Positions 23,888-35,479 of a stretch of DNA of 64,000 nt are shown here, one piece after another. The stretch's first letter is position 1. Each line of letters begins with the position of its first letter. Origin of the DNA: Aegilops tauschii subsp. strangulata (Eukaryota; Streptophyta; Magnoliopsida; Poales; Poaceae); assembly GCF_002575655.3 (NCBI RefSeq), contig NC_053040.3, positions 156,427,148 to 156,491,147 on the forward strand. The letters run 5' to 3'. The notes under the pieces were generated by a model. That model worked only from the letters and a program-made list of their open reading frames with translations, had not been told where the DNA came from and did no database searches. The translations under genes were made by a program, and so were the position numbers.

Positions 23888-25135
23888 ATGATGGCTCAAG
23901 ATAATACTAAATTGTGTGACTTTACCAATACCAACACCAATGATTTTCTTAGCACTCCGATTGCTCCTCTTACCGATACTGAATCTTGTGAAATCAATAC
24001 TGCTTTATTGAATCTTGTCATGAAAGATCAATTCGCTGGCCTTCCTAGTGAAGATGCCGCTACCCATCTAAATAGCTTCGTTGATTTGTGTGATATGCAA
24101 AAGAAGAAAGATGTGGACAATGATATTGTTAAATTGAAGCTATTTCCTTTTTCGCTTAGAGATCGTGCTAAAGCTTGGTTTTTGTCTCTGCCTAAAAATA
24201 GTATTGATTCTTGGAATAAGTGCAAAGATGCTTTTATCTCTAAGTACTTTCCTCCCGCTAAGATCATCTCTCTTAGAAACGATATTATGAATTTTAAGAA
24301 ACTTGATCATGAACATGTTGCACAAGCTTGCGAGATGATGAAATTAATGATACATAATTGCCCTACACATGGTTTGAATTTGTGGATGATTATACAAATT
24401 TTTTATGCCAGATTGAATTTTGCTTCTAGGAATCTTTTAGATTCGGCCGCGGGAGGCACTTTTATGGAAATCACTTTAGGAGAAGTTACTAAACTCCTAG
24501 ATAATATTATGGTTAATTATTCTCAATGGCACACCGAAAGATCCACTAATAAAAAAGTGCATGTAATAGAAGAAATTAATGTTTTGAGTGGAAAGATGGA
24601 TGAACTTATGAAATTATTTGCTACTAAGAGTGTTTCTTCTGATCCTAATGATATGCCTTTGTCTACTTTGATTGAGAATAATAATGAATCTATGGATATG
24701 AATTTTGTTGGTAGGAATAATTTTGGTAACAACGCGTATAGAGGAAACTTTAATCCTAGGTCGTATCCTAGTAATTCCTCTAATAATTATGGTAATTCCT
24801 ACAACAATTCTTATGGGAATTTTAATAAGATGCCCTCTTAATTTGAGACTAGTGTTAAGGAGTTTATGAATTCGCAAAAGAATTTCAATGCTTTGCTTGA
24901 AGAAAAATTGCTTAAAGTTGATGAATTAGCTAGGAACGTTGATAGAATTTCTCTTGATGTTGATTCTTTGAAACTTAGATCTATTCCACCTAAGCATGAT
25001 ATCAATGAGTCTCTCAAGGCCATGAGAAATTACATTGATGAGTGCAAAGAAAGAACCGCTAGGATGCGTGCTAAGAAAGATTGTTTTGTGAAAGCGTGTT
25101 CTTCTAGTTTCTATGAAAAAAAGATGAAGATCTAA
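23888..25135 (+). pseudogene. gag of the gag-protease gypsy, one in-frame stop
   Basis: The first suitable ATG is 23888 (MMAQDNTKLCD). The frame contains the retrotransposon gag block KLFPFSLRDRAKAWFLSLP, then WNKCKDAFISKYFPP and LARL-type helices, and ends in an Asn/Ser/Gly-rich tail (NPRSYPSNSSNNYGNSYNNS). A TAA at 24839-24841 interrupts the frame, which then continues open to 25135 with a helical region (LLKVDELARNVDRISLDVDS). Immediately before the end, at 25116-25122, lies A AAA AAG, and the protease frame is -1 relative to gag. Gag packages element RNA. A further upstream in-frame start at 23771 lies in the leader and is less likely. Confidence 0.85.
25116..25122 (+). promoter_or_regulatory. 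Possible -1 frameshift site (A AAA AAG) between gag and protease
   Basis: In the gag frame the codons read GAA AAA AAG. This gives the X XXY YYZ heptamer A_AAA_AAG, and slipping by -1 continues as KKDEDLKVIDVSP directly into the protease frame. A simple one-base deletion in this copy would look the same. Confidence 0.35.
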
Positions 25136-25971
25136 AAGTTATTGATGTGTCCCCTATTAAATCTTTGTTTTGCAATATGAATCTTGATAATGATGGGACT
25201 GAATATGATCCACCTTTACCTAGAAGGCTTTCCAAAAATTCGGAGTTTTTAGATCTTGATGCAAAAATTGGTAAAAGTGGGATTGAAGAGCTCAAAACTC
25301 TAGATATTAATGAACCCACTATTTTGGATCTCAAGGAATTTAATTATTATAATTGCTCTTTGATAGATTGTATTTCCTTGTTGCAATCCCTGCTAAATTC
25401 TCCACATGCTTATAGTCAAAATAAAGCCTTTACCAAACATATCGTTGATGCTTTGATGCAATCTTATGAAGAAAAACTTGAGTTGGAAGTTTCTATCCTT
25501 AGAAAACTTTATGATGAGTGGGAACCTGCTATTAAAATTAAAATTAAAGATCATGAATGCTATGCTTTGTGTGATTTGGGTGCTAGTGTTTCCACGATTC
25601 CAAAGACTTTGTGTGATTTGCTAGGTTTCCGTGATTTTGATGATTGTTCTTTAAACTTGCACCTTGCGGATTCCACCATTAAGAAACATATGGGAAGAAT
25701 TAATGATGTCCTTATTGTTGCAAATAGGAATTATGTTCCCATAGATTTTATTGTTCTTGATATAGATTGCAATCCTTCATGTCCTATTATTCTTGGTAGA
25801 CCTTTCCTTAGAACGATTGGTGCAATTATTGATATGAAGGAAGGGAATATTAGATTCCAATTTTCGTTAAGGAAAGGCATGGAACACTTCCCTAGAAAGA
25901 AAAGAAAATTACCTTATGAATCTATTATGAGAGCCACTTATGGATTGCCTACCGAAGATGGCAATACTTAG
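25124..25971 (+). CDS. Aspartic protease of the gag-protease gypsy
   Basis: The open frame ends with TAG at 25969-25971; the internal ATG usually chosen (25147 region) has no evidence of use. The active-site block is CYALCDLGASVSTIP (D-L-G-A in place of the usual D-T/S-G-A), with CPIILGRPFL about 70 residues on as the C-terminal hydrophobic-Gly motif. The element ends its coding capacity here. The enzyme would process Gag. The frame is intact, unlike gag and unlike the copia genes nearby. It is most likely expressed as a fusion with gag if at all. Confidence 0.75.
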
Positions 25972-28629
25972 ATCTATCCTTGCTATTATGCCTAGCTAGG
26001 GGCGTTAAACGATAGCGTTTGTTGGGAGACAACCCAATTTTATTTTTAGTTTTTTTTTGCTTTTTACTTCTGTTTAGGAATAAATATTTGATCTAGCCTC
26101 TGGTTAGATGTTTTTTTTTGTTTAGTTAGTGTTTGTGCCAAGTTTAACCTATAGGATCTTCTTGGATGATAGTTATTTGATCTTGCTGAAAATTCCAGAA
26201 ACTTTCTGTTCACGAAAATAATTGTTAAAAATCACCAGAACGTGATAAAATATTGATTCAAATTGATGCTGATAAATAAACAAATTTTCTAGGTCGTCCT
26301 ATTTTGTCTGAATTTTTGGAGTTCCAGAAGTTTGCGTTAGTTACCGATTACTACAGACTGTTCTGTTTTTGACAGATTCTGTTTTTCGTGTGTTGTTTGC
26401 TTATTTTGATGAATCTATGGCTAGTAAAATAGCTTATAAACCATAGAGAAGTTGGAATACATTAGGTTTAACACCAATATAAATAAAGAATGAGTTCATT
26501 ACAGTACATTGAAGTGGTGTTTTGTTTTCTTTCGCTAACGGAGCTCACGAGATTTTCTGTTAAGTTTTGTGTTGTGAAGTTTTCAAGTTTTGGGTAAAAG
26601 ATTTGATGTATTATGGAACAAGGAGTGGCAAGAGCCTAAGCTTGGGGATGCCCATGGCACCCCAAGATAATCTAAGGACACCTAAAAGCCAAAGCTTGGG
26701 GATGCCCCGGAAGGCATCCCCTCTTTTCGTCTACTTCCATCGGTAACTTTACTTGGAGCTATATTTTTATTCACCACATGATATGTGTTTTTCTTGGAGC
26801 GTCTTGTATTATTTGAGTATTTATTTGTTAGTTTGCCGCAACATCCTTGCTGTACACACCTTTTGAGAGAGATACACATGATTCGGAAATTGTTAGAATA
26901 CTCTATGTGCTTCACTTATATCTTTTGAGTTATATAGTTTTTGCTCTAGTGCTTCACTTATATCTTTTAGAGCACGGTGGTGGATTTGTTTTATAGAAAC
27001 TATTGTTCTCTCATGCTTCACTTAGATTATTTTGAGAGTCCTACAAAACAGCGTGGCAATTTGCTTTAATTATGATAGGCATTCAAGATTAGTAATTTTT
27101 TTCTTATGAGTGTGTTGAATACTATGAGAAGTTTGATACTAGATAATTGTTTTGAGATATGAAGATGGTGATATTAGAGTCATGCTAGTTGAGTAGTTTT
27201 GAATTTGATAAATACTTGTGTTAAAGTTTGTGATTCCCGTAGCATGCACGTTTGGTGAACCGTTATGTGATGAAGTCGGAGCATGATTTATTTATTGATT
27301 GTCTTCCTTATGAGTGGCGGTCGGGGACGAGCGATGGTCTTTTCCTACCAATCTATCCCCCTAGGAGCATGCGTGTAATATTTGCTTTGATAACTTGTAG
27401 ATTTTTGCAATAAGTATATGAGTTCTTTATAACTAATGTTGAGTCCATGGATTATACGCACTTTCTTCCTTCCACCATTCCTAGCCTCTCTAATACCGCG
27501 CACTTTTCGCCGGTATCATACACCCACCATATACCTTCCTCAAAACACCATACCTACCTATCATGGCATTTCCATAGCCATTCCGAGATATATTGCCATG
27601 CAACTTACCACCGTTCCGTTTATTATGACACGCTCCATCATTGTCATATTGCTTTGCATGATCATGTAGTTGACATTGTATTTGTGGCAAAGCCACCGTT
27701 CATAATTCTTTCATACATGTCACTCTTGATTCATTGCATATCCCGGTATACCGTCGGAGGCATTCACATAGAGTCATATTTTGTTCTAAGTATTGAGTTG
27801 TAATTGTTGAGTTGTAAGTAAATAAAAGTGTGATGATCATCATTTCTTAGAGCATTTTCCCAAGTGAGGAAAGGATGATGGATACTATGATTCCCCCACA
27901 AGTCGGGATGAGATTCCAGACTAAATAAAAAAAGGGGAGGCCAAAAAAAGAGAAAAGGCCCAAAAAATGAGAGAAAAAGAGAGAAGGGACAATGTTACTA
28001 TCCTTTTACCACACTTGTGCTTCAAAGTAGCACCATAATCTTTATGATAGAGAGTCTCCTATGATATCACTTTCATATACTAGTGGGAAATTTTTCATTA
28101 TAGAACTTGGCTTGTATATTCCAATGATGGGCTTCCTCAAAATGCCCTAGGTCTTCGTGAGCAAGCGAGTTGGATGCACACCCACTTAGTTCATTTTGTT
28201 GAGCTTTCATATACTTATAGCTCTAGTGCATCCGTTGCATGGCAATCCCTACTCACTCACATTGATATCTATTAATGGGCATCTCCATAGCCCGTTGATA
28301 CGCCTAGTTGATGTGAGACCATCTTCTCCTTTTTTGTCTTCTCCACAACCACCATTCTATTCCACATATAGTGCTATGTCCATGGCTCACGCTCATGTAT
28401 TGCGTGAAGATTGAAAAAGTTTGAGAACACCAAAAGTATGAAACAATTGCTTGGCTTGTCATTGGGGTTGTGCATGATTTAAATACTTTGTGTGGTGAAG
28501 ATAGAGCATAGCCAGACTATATGATTTTGTAGGGATAACTTTCTTTGGCCATGTTATTTTGAGAAGACATAATTGCTTAGTTAGTATGCTTGAAATATTA
28601 TTATTATTATTTTTAAGCTTGGGGATGCT
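25972..28629 (+). other. Long noncoding 3' region of the gag-protease gypsy
   Basis: About 2.65 kb without RT, RNase H or integrase similarity in any frame I could read. AAGCTTGGGGATGC-type motifs occur near 26639 and 26694 and again as the PPT at 28615-28629. The region also contains purine-rich stretches (27928-27990) and local repeats such as 'tgcttcacttatatctttt' (26909 and 26950). Confidence 0.75.
28615..28629 (+). other. Polypurine tract of the gag-protease gypsy
   Basis: AAGCTTGGGGATGCT directly precedes the 3' LTR start TGATACATC at 28630. It matches the PPT position of Athila elements. Confidence 0.75.
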
Positions 28630-28638
28630 TGATACATC

Positions 28639-30354
28639 TGTTGGGAATCGTAGCATAATTTAAAATTTTCCTACGCTCACCAAGATGCATCTATGGAGTC
28701 TACTAGCAACGAGAAGAAGGGAGTGCATCTACATACCCTTGTAGATCGCGAGCGGAAGCGTTCCAATGAACGTGGATGACGGAGTCGTACTCGCCGTGAT
28801 CCAATTCACCGATGACCGAGTGCCGAATGGATGGCACCTCCGCGTTCAACACACGTATGGTGCAGCGACGTCTCCTCCTTCTTGATCCAGCAAGGGGGGA
28901 GGAGAGGTTGATGGAGATCCAGCAGCACGACGGCGTGGTGGTGGATGTAGCGGGTCTCCGGCAGGGCTTCGCCGAGCTTCTGCGAGAGAGAGGGAGGTGT
29001 TGCAGGGGAGGAGGGAGGCGCCCAAGGCTGTAGGTTGCTGCCCTCCCTCCCCCCTTTATATAGGCCCCCTTGGGAGGGGGGCCGGCCAAAACCCATCTAG
29101 GGTTGGGGGGCGGCGGCCAAGGGGTGGAAAGGGGTGCCTTGCCCCCCAAGGCAAGGGGGAAGTCCCCCCACCCTAGGGTTCCCAACCCTAGGCGCATGGG
29201 GGGAGGCCCAAGGGGGGCGCCCCAGCCCACTGAGGGCTGGTTCCCTTCCACTTTCAGCCCACGGGGCCCTCCGGGATAGGTGGCCCCACCCGGTGGACCC
29301 CCGGGACCCTTCCGGTGGTCCCGATACAATACCGGTAACCCCCGAAACTTTCCCGATGGCCGAAACTTGACTTCCTATATATAATTCTTCACCTCCGGAC
29401 CATTCCGGAACCTCTCGTGACGTCCGGGATCTCATCCGGGACTCCGAACAACTTTCGGGTTTCCGCATACATATATCTCTACAACCCTAGCGTCACCGGA
29501 CCTTAAGTGTGTAGACCCTACGGGTTCGGGAGACATGCAGACATGACCGAGAGCCTCTCCGGTCAATAACCAACAGCGGGATCTGGATACCCATGTTGGC
29601 TTCCACATGTTCCACGATGATCTCATTGGATGAACCACGGTGTCGAGGATTCAATCAATCCGTATGCAATTCCCTTTGTCAATCGGTATGTTACTTGCCC
29701 GAGATTCGATCGTCGGTATCCCAATACCTTGTTCAATCTCGTTACCGGCAAGTCTCTTTACTCGTACCGCAATGCATGATCCCGTGACTAACGCCTTAGT
29801 CACATTGAGCTCATTATGATGATGCATTACCGAGTGGACCCAGAGATACCTCTCCGTCACACGGAGTGACAAATCCCAGTCTCGATCCGTGCCAACCCAA
29901 CAGACACTTTCGGAGATACCCGTAGTGCACCTTTATAGTCACCCAGTTACGTTGTGACGTTTGGCACACCCAAAGCACTCCTACGGTATCCGGGAGTTGC
30001 ACGATCTCATGGTCTAAGGAAAAGATACTTGACATTGGAAAAGCTCTAGCAAACGAAACTACACGATCTTTTATGCTATGCCTAGGATTGGGCCTTGTCC
30101 ATCACATCATTCTCCTAATGATGTGATCCCGTTATCAATGACATCCAATGTCCATAGTCAGGAAACCATGACTATCAGTTGATCAACGAGCTAGTCAACT
30201 AGAGGCTTACTAGGGACAGGTTGTGGTCTATGTATTCACACATGTATTACGATTTCCGGACAATACAATTATAGCATGAATAATAGACAATTACCATGAA
30301 CAAAGAAATATAATAATAACCATTTATTATTGCCTCTAGGGCATATTTCCAACA
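28639..30354 (-). repeat. 3' LTR of copia copy 2
   Basis: The LTR is 1716 bp; on the plus strand it runs from TGTTGGGAATCGTAG to GGGCATATTTCCAACA. GC-rich ORFs here (for example 28703-29329 minus) are LTR sequence, not genes. A TATA-like element for the minus strand lies near 29056 (CCTATATAAA). Confidence 0.92.
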
Positions 30355-30366
30355 GTCTCCCACTTG
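30355..30366 (-). other. Polypurine tract of copia copy 2
   Basis: The minus strand reads CAAGTGGGAGAC next to the 3' LTR, identical to copy 1. Confidence 0.8.
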
Positions 30367-30539
30367 CACTAGAGTCAATAATCTAGTTCACATCACCATG
30401 TGATTAACACTCACTGGTCACATCACCATGTGACCAACATCTAAAGAGTTTACTAGAGTCAACAATCTAGTTCACATCACTATGTGATTATCACTCAATG
30501 TGTTTTGGTTTGGTCATGTTATGCTTGTGAGAGAGGTTA

Positions 30540-32030
30540 TTAGTCAACGGGTCTGAACCTTTCAGAACCGTGTGCTTTACGAATATCTATGTCATCTTTG
30601 TGGATGCTACCACGCGCTATTTGGAGCCATTTCAAATAATTGCTCTACTATACGAATCCGGTTTACTACTCAGTGTCATCCGGATTAGTGTCAAAGTTCG
30701 CATCGACGTAACCCTTTACGACGAACTCCTTTCCACCTCCATAATCGAGAAAATTCCTTAATCCACTAGGTACTAAGGATAAGTTCGACCGCTGTCATGA
30801 GATCCTTTCCCGGATCACCATTGTACCCTCTTGACCAACTCATGGCAAGGCACACTACATGTGCGGTACACAGCATAGCATACTATAGAGCCTACGTCTA
30901 AAGCATAGGGGACGACCTTCGTCCTTTCTCTATCTTCTGCTGTGGTCAGGTCTTGAGTCTCACTCAATACTCACACCTTGTAACACAGCCAAGAACTCCT
31001 TCTTTGCTGATCTATTTTGAACTCTTTCAAAATCATGTCAAGGTGTGCTGTCTTTTGAAAGTATCATCGGGCGTCTTGATCTATCTCTATGGATCTTGAT
31101 GCCCAATATGTAAGTAGCTTTATCCAGGTCTTCCTTTGAAAAACTCCTTTCAAACAACCCTTTATGCTTTCCAGAAATTTTACATCATTTCGGATCAACA
31201 ATATGTCATTCACATATACTTATCAGAAATGTTGTAGCGCTCCCACTCACTTTGTTGTAAATACAAGTTTCTAACAAACTTTGTATAAACCCAAAAACTT
31301 TGATCACTCCATCAAAGCGTATATTCTGACTCCGAGATGCTTGCTCTAATCCATGGAAGGATCGCTGGAGCTAGCATACCTTTTAGCATCCTTAGGATCG
31401 ACAAAACCTTTCTGATTGTATCACATACAACCTTAAACTGGTAAGGAAACTTGTTTTGACATCCATCTGCCAGATTTCATAAATGTAGCTAATGCTAACA
31501 TGATTCCGACGGACCTAAGCATCGCTACGGATGAGAAAAACTCATCGTAGTCAACTCCTTGAACTTGTGAAAATACTCTTTGCCACAAGTCGAGCTTCAT
31601 AGACGGTAACATTACCGTCCATGTCCGTCTTCTTCTTAAAGATCCATTTATCTCAATGGCTTGCCGATCATCGGGCAAGTTCACCAAAGTCCATGCTTTG
31701 TTCTGATACATGGATTCTATCTCGGATTTCATGGCCTCGAGCCATTCGTCGGAATATGGGCCCACCATTGCTTCTCCATAGCTCGTAGGTTCATTGTTGT
31801 CTAGCAACATGACTTCCAAGACAGGATCACGTACTACTCTGAAGTATTACGCATCCTCGTCGTCCTATGAGGTTTGGTAGTGACTTGATCCGAAGTTTTA
31901 TGATCACCATCATAAGCTTCCACTTCAATTGGTGTAGGTGCCACAGGAACAACTTCATGTGCCCTGCTACACACTAGTTGAAGTGACGGTTCAATAACCT
32001 TATCAAGTCTCCACCATCCTCCCACTCAAT
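30540..32030 (-). pseudogene. copia RNase H and reverse transcriptase remnant, copy 2
   Basis: Minus-strand frames at 31433-31819 and 31834-32025 contain SYGEAMVGPYSDEWLEA, MKSEIESMYQNKAWTLVNLP and QVQGVDYDEFFSSVA, plus the GGWWRLDKVIEPSLQLVCS linker. They correspond block by block to 10969-11583 in copy 1. RNase H remnants lie towards 30540. The gene is broken by multiple stops and frameshifts, several at the same places as in copy 1. Confidence 0.85.
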
Positions 32031-32059
32031 TATTTCGAGAGAAACTTTTCCTCGAGAAA

Positions 32060-33010
32060 GGACCCGTTTCTAGAAGCAATTACTTTTGCTTCCAGATCTG
32101 AAATAGGAGGTATACCCAACTGTTTTGGGTATTCTATGAAGATGCATTTATCCGCTTTGGGTTCGAGCTTATCAGCCTGAAACATTTTTCACATAAGCGT
32201 CGCAGCCCCAAACTTTTAAGAAACGACAACTTAGGTTTCTCTAAACGGTGTCGTCTCAACGGAATTGCGTGGTGCCCCTTTTAAAGTGAATGCGGTTGTC
32301 TCTAATGCCTAACCCATAAATGATAGTGGTAATTCGATAAGAGACATCATGGTATGCACCATATCCAATAGGGTGTAGTTATGATGTTCGGACACACCAT
32401 CACACTATGGTGTTCCAGGCGGTATTAATTGTGAAACACTTTCCACAATGTCTTAACTGTGTGCCAAACTCGTAACTCAGATACTCATCTCTATGATCAT
32501 ATCACAGACATTTTATCCTCTTGTCACGACGATCTTCAACTTCACTCTGAAATTACTTGAACCTTTCAATAATTCAGACTTGTGTTTCATCAAGCAAATA
32601 CACTCAGCATCTACTAAAACCATCTGTGAAGTAAGAACATAACGATATCCACTGCATGCCTCAGCACTCATTGGACTGCATACATCAAAATGTATTACTT
32701 CCAATAAGTTGCTCTCTTGTTCCATCTTACTGAAAACGAGGACTTTCAGTCATCTTGCCCATGTGGTATGATTTGCATGTCTCAAGTGATTCATAATCAA
32801 GTGAGTCCAAACGATCCGTCTGCATGGAGTTTCTTCATGCATATATACCAATAGACATGGTTCGCATGTCTCAATCTTTTCAAAACGAGTGAGTCCAAAG
32901 ATCCATCTATATGGAGCTTCTTCATGCGTTCTACACCAATATGACTCAAGTGGCAGTGCCACAAGTATGTGGTACTATCATTACTATCTTATATCTTTTT
33001 GGCATGAACA
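32060..33010 (-). pseudogene. copia integrase and pre-integrase remnant, copy 2
   Basis: A frame at 32513-32725 contains LLEVIHFDVCSPMSAEACSG and YRYVL as in copy 1. A frame at 32750-32962 contains fragments of the pre-integrase region with FEKIETCEPCLLVYMHEE. Internal stops prevent function. Confidence 0.75.
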
Positions 33011-33099
33011 TGTGTATCACTACGATCGAGATTCATTTTAGGTGCAAGACCATTGAAGGTATTATTCAAATAAACAGAGTAACCATTATTCTCCTTAAA

Positions 33100-34150
33100 T
33101 GAATAACCGTTTTGAGGTAAACATAATCCAATCATGTTCAACGCAAACACCAAATCTCGATGGAAGAGGGAGCATGCGATGCTTGATCACATCAACCTTG
33201 GAAACACTTCCAACACATATCGTCATCTCACCTTTAGCTAGTCTCCATTTATTCCGCAGCTTTTATTTCGAGTTACTAACACTTAGCAACCGAACCGGTA
33301 TCTAATACCCTGGTGCTGCTAGGAGTACTAGTAAAGTACACATTCATATAACGTATATCCAATATACTACTGTCGACCTTGCCTGCCTTCTCATCTACCA
33401 AGTATCTAGGGTAGTACTGCTTCAGTGTCCGTTCCTCTCATTACAGAAGCACTTAGTCTCGGGTTTGGGTTCAACCTTGGGATTCTTCACTAGAGCAGCA
33501 AACGACTTGCTGTTTCATGAAGTATCCCTTTTGCCCTTTCCCTTCTTAAACTAGTGGTTTTACTAACCATCAACAATTGATGCTCCTTCTTGATTTCTAC
33601 TCTCGCGGTGTCAAACATCGCGAATAGCTCAAGGATCATCATAACTATCCTTGATATGTTATAGTTCATCATGAAGCCCTACTAGCTTGGTGGCAGTGAC
33701 TATGGAGAACTATCACTATCTCATCTGGGAGATTAACTCCCACTCGATTCAAGCGATTGTGGCACTCAGACAATCTGAGCACACGCTCAACGATTGAGCT
33801 TTCCTCCCTTAGTTTGCAGGCTTAAGAAACTTGTCAGAGGTCTCATACCTCTTGACGTGGGCACTGGTCTGAAATCCCAATTTCAGTCTTCGGAACATCT
33901 CACATGTTCTGCGACGTTTCAAAAACGTCTTTGGTGCCTCAATTCTAAACCGCACTGAACTATCACGTAGTCATCAAAACGTGTATGTCAGATGTTTCGT
34001 AACATCTACAGACGACGCTGAGGTTCAGCACACCGAGCGGTGCATTAAGGACATAAGCCTTCTGTGCAGCAATGAGGACAATCCTCAGTTTACGGACCCA
34101 GTCCGCATAATTGCTACTACCAACTTTCAACTAAATTTTCTCTAGGAACA
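33100..34150 (-). pseudogene. copia gag remnant, copy 2
   Basis: The minus strand carries the same gag start region as copy 1 (SNYADWVRKLRIVLIAAQK near 34060-34125) followed by many breaks. Plus-strand ORFs over it are shadows. Confidence 0.65.
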
Positions 34151-35460
34151 TATCTTAACCAGTAGAACTAGAGCGCAAGCTATGACATAATTTGCAAATA
34201 CCTTTTTGACTATGTTCATGATAATGAAGTTCATCTGATTATGAACTCCCACTCAGATAGACATCCCTCTAGTCATCTAAGTGAAACATGATCCGAGTTT
34301 AACTAGGCCGTGTCCGATCATCACGTGAGACGGGCTAGTCAAGATCGGTGAACATCTCCATGTTGATCGTATCTTCTATACGACTCATGCTCGACCTTTA
34401 GGTCCTCCGTGTTCCGAGGCCATGTCTGTACATGCTAGGCTCGTCAAGTCAACCTAAGTGTATTGCGTGTGTTCCGAGGCCATGTCTGTACATGCTAGGC
34501 TCGTCAACACCCGTTGTATTTGAACGTTAGAATCTATCACACCCGATCATCACGTGGTGCTTCGAAACAACGAACCTTCGCAATGGTGCACAGTTAGGGT
34601 GAACACTTTCTTGAAATTATTATAAGGGATCATCTTACTTACTACCGTCGTACTAAGCAAATAAGATGCAAAAACATGATAAACATCACATGCAATCAAA
34701 TAGTGACATGATATGGCCAATATCATTATGCTCCTTTGATCTCCATCTTCGGGGCACCATGATCATCTTCGTCACCGGCATGACACCATGATCTCCATCA
34801 TCATGATCTCCATCATTGTGTCTTCATGAAGTCGTCACGCCAACGATTACTTCTACTTCTATGGCTAACTCGTTTAGCAACAAAGTAAAGTAATTTACAT
34901 GGCGTTATTCAATGACACGCAGGTCATGCAAAATAATAAAGACAACTCCTATGGCTCCTGCCGGTTGTCATACTCATCGACATGCAAGTCGTGATTCCTA
35001 TTACAAGAATATGATCAATCTCATACATCACATATATCATTCATCACGTCTTCTGGCCATATCACATCACATAGCACTTGCTGCAAAAACAAGTTAGACG
35101 TCCTCTAATTGTTGTTGCAAGTTTTTTACGTGGTTTGTAGGTTTCTAGCAAGAACGTTTCTTACCTACGTATGACCACAACGTGATTTGCCAATTTCTAT
35201 TTACCCTTCATAAGGACCCTTTTCATCGAATCCGTTCCGACTAAAGTAGGAGAGACAGACACCCGCTAGCCACCTTATGCAACTTGTGCATGTCAGTCGG
35301 TGGAACCTGTCTCACGTAAGTGTACGTGTAAGGTTGGTCCGGGCCGCTTCATCCTACAATGCCGCCGAAACAAGAAAAGACTAGTAGCGGCAAGAAGAAT
35401 TGGCAAACTCAACGCCCACAACTACTTTGTGTTCTACTCGTGCATAGTAACTACGCATAG
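34150..35460 (-). other. Leader of copia copy 2 with a 60-bp-period duplication
   Basis: Noncoding leader. A block of about 38 bases containing 'gttccgaggccatgtctgta' occurs at 34410-34447 and 34470-34507, period 60, matching the duplication in copy 1. Confidence 0.75.
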
Positions 35461-35478
35461 ACCTGGCTCATGATGCCA
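35461..35478 (-). other. Primer binding site of copia copy 2
   Basis: The minus strand reads TGGCATCATGAGCCAGGT one base inside the 5' LTR. It resembles the initiator tRNA-Met site (TGGTATCAGAGC) but with a substitution and an insertion. Confidence 0.6.
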
Positions 35479-35479
35479 C

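Noticed and set aside
24614..24877. Minus-strand Ile/Arg-rich ORF
   Set aside because: It is the complement of the Asn-rich tail of gag.
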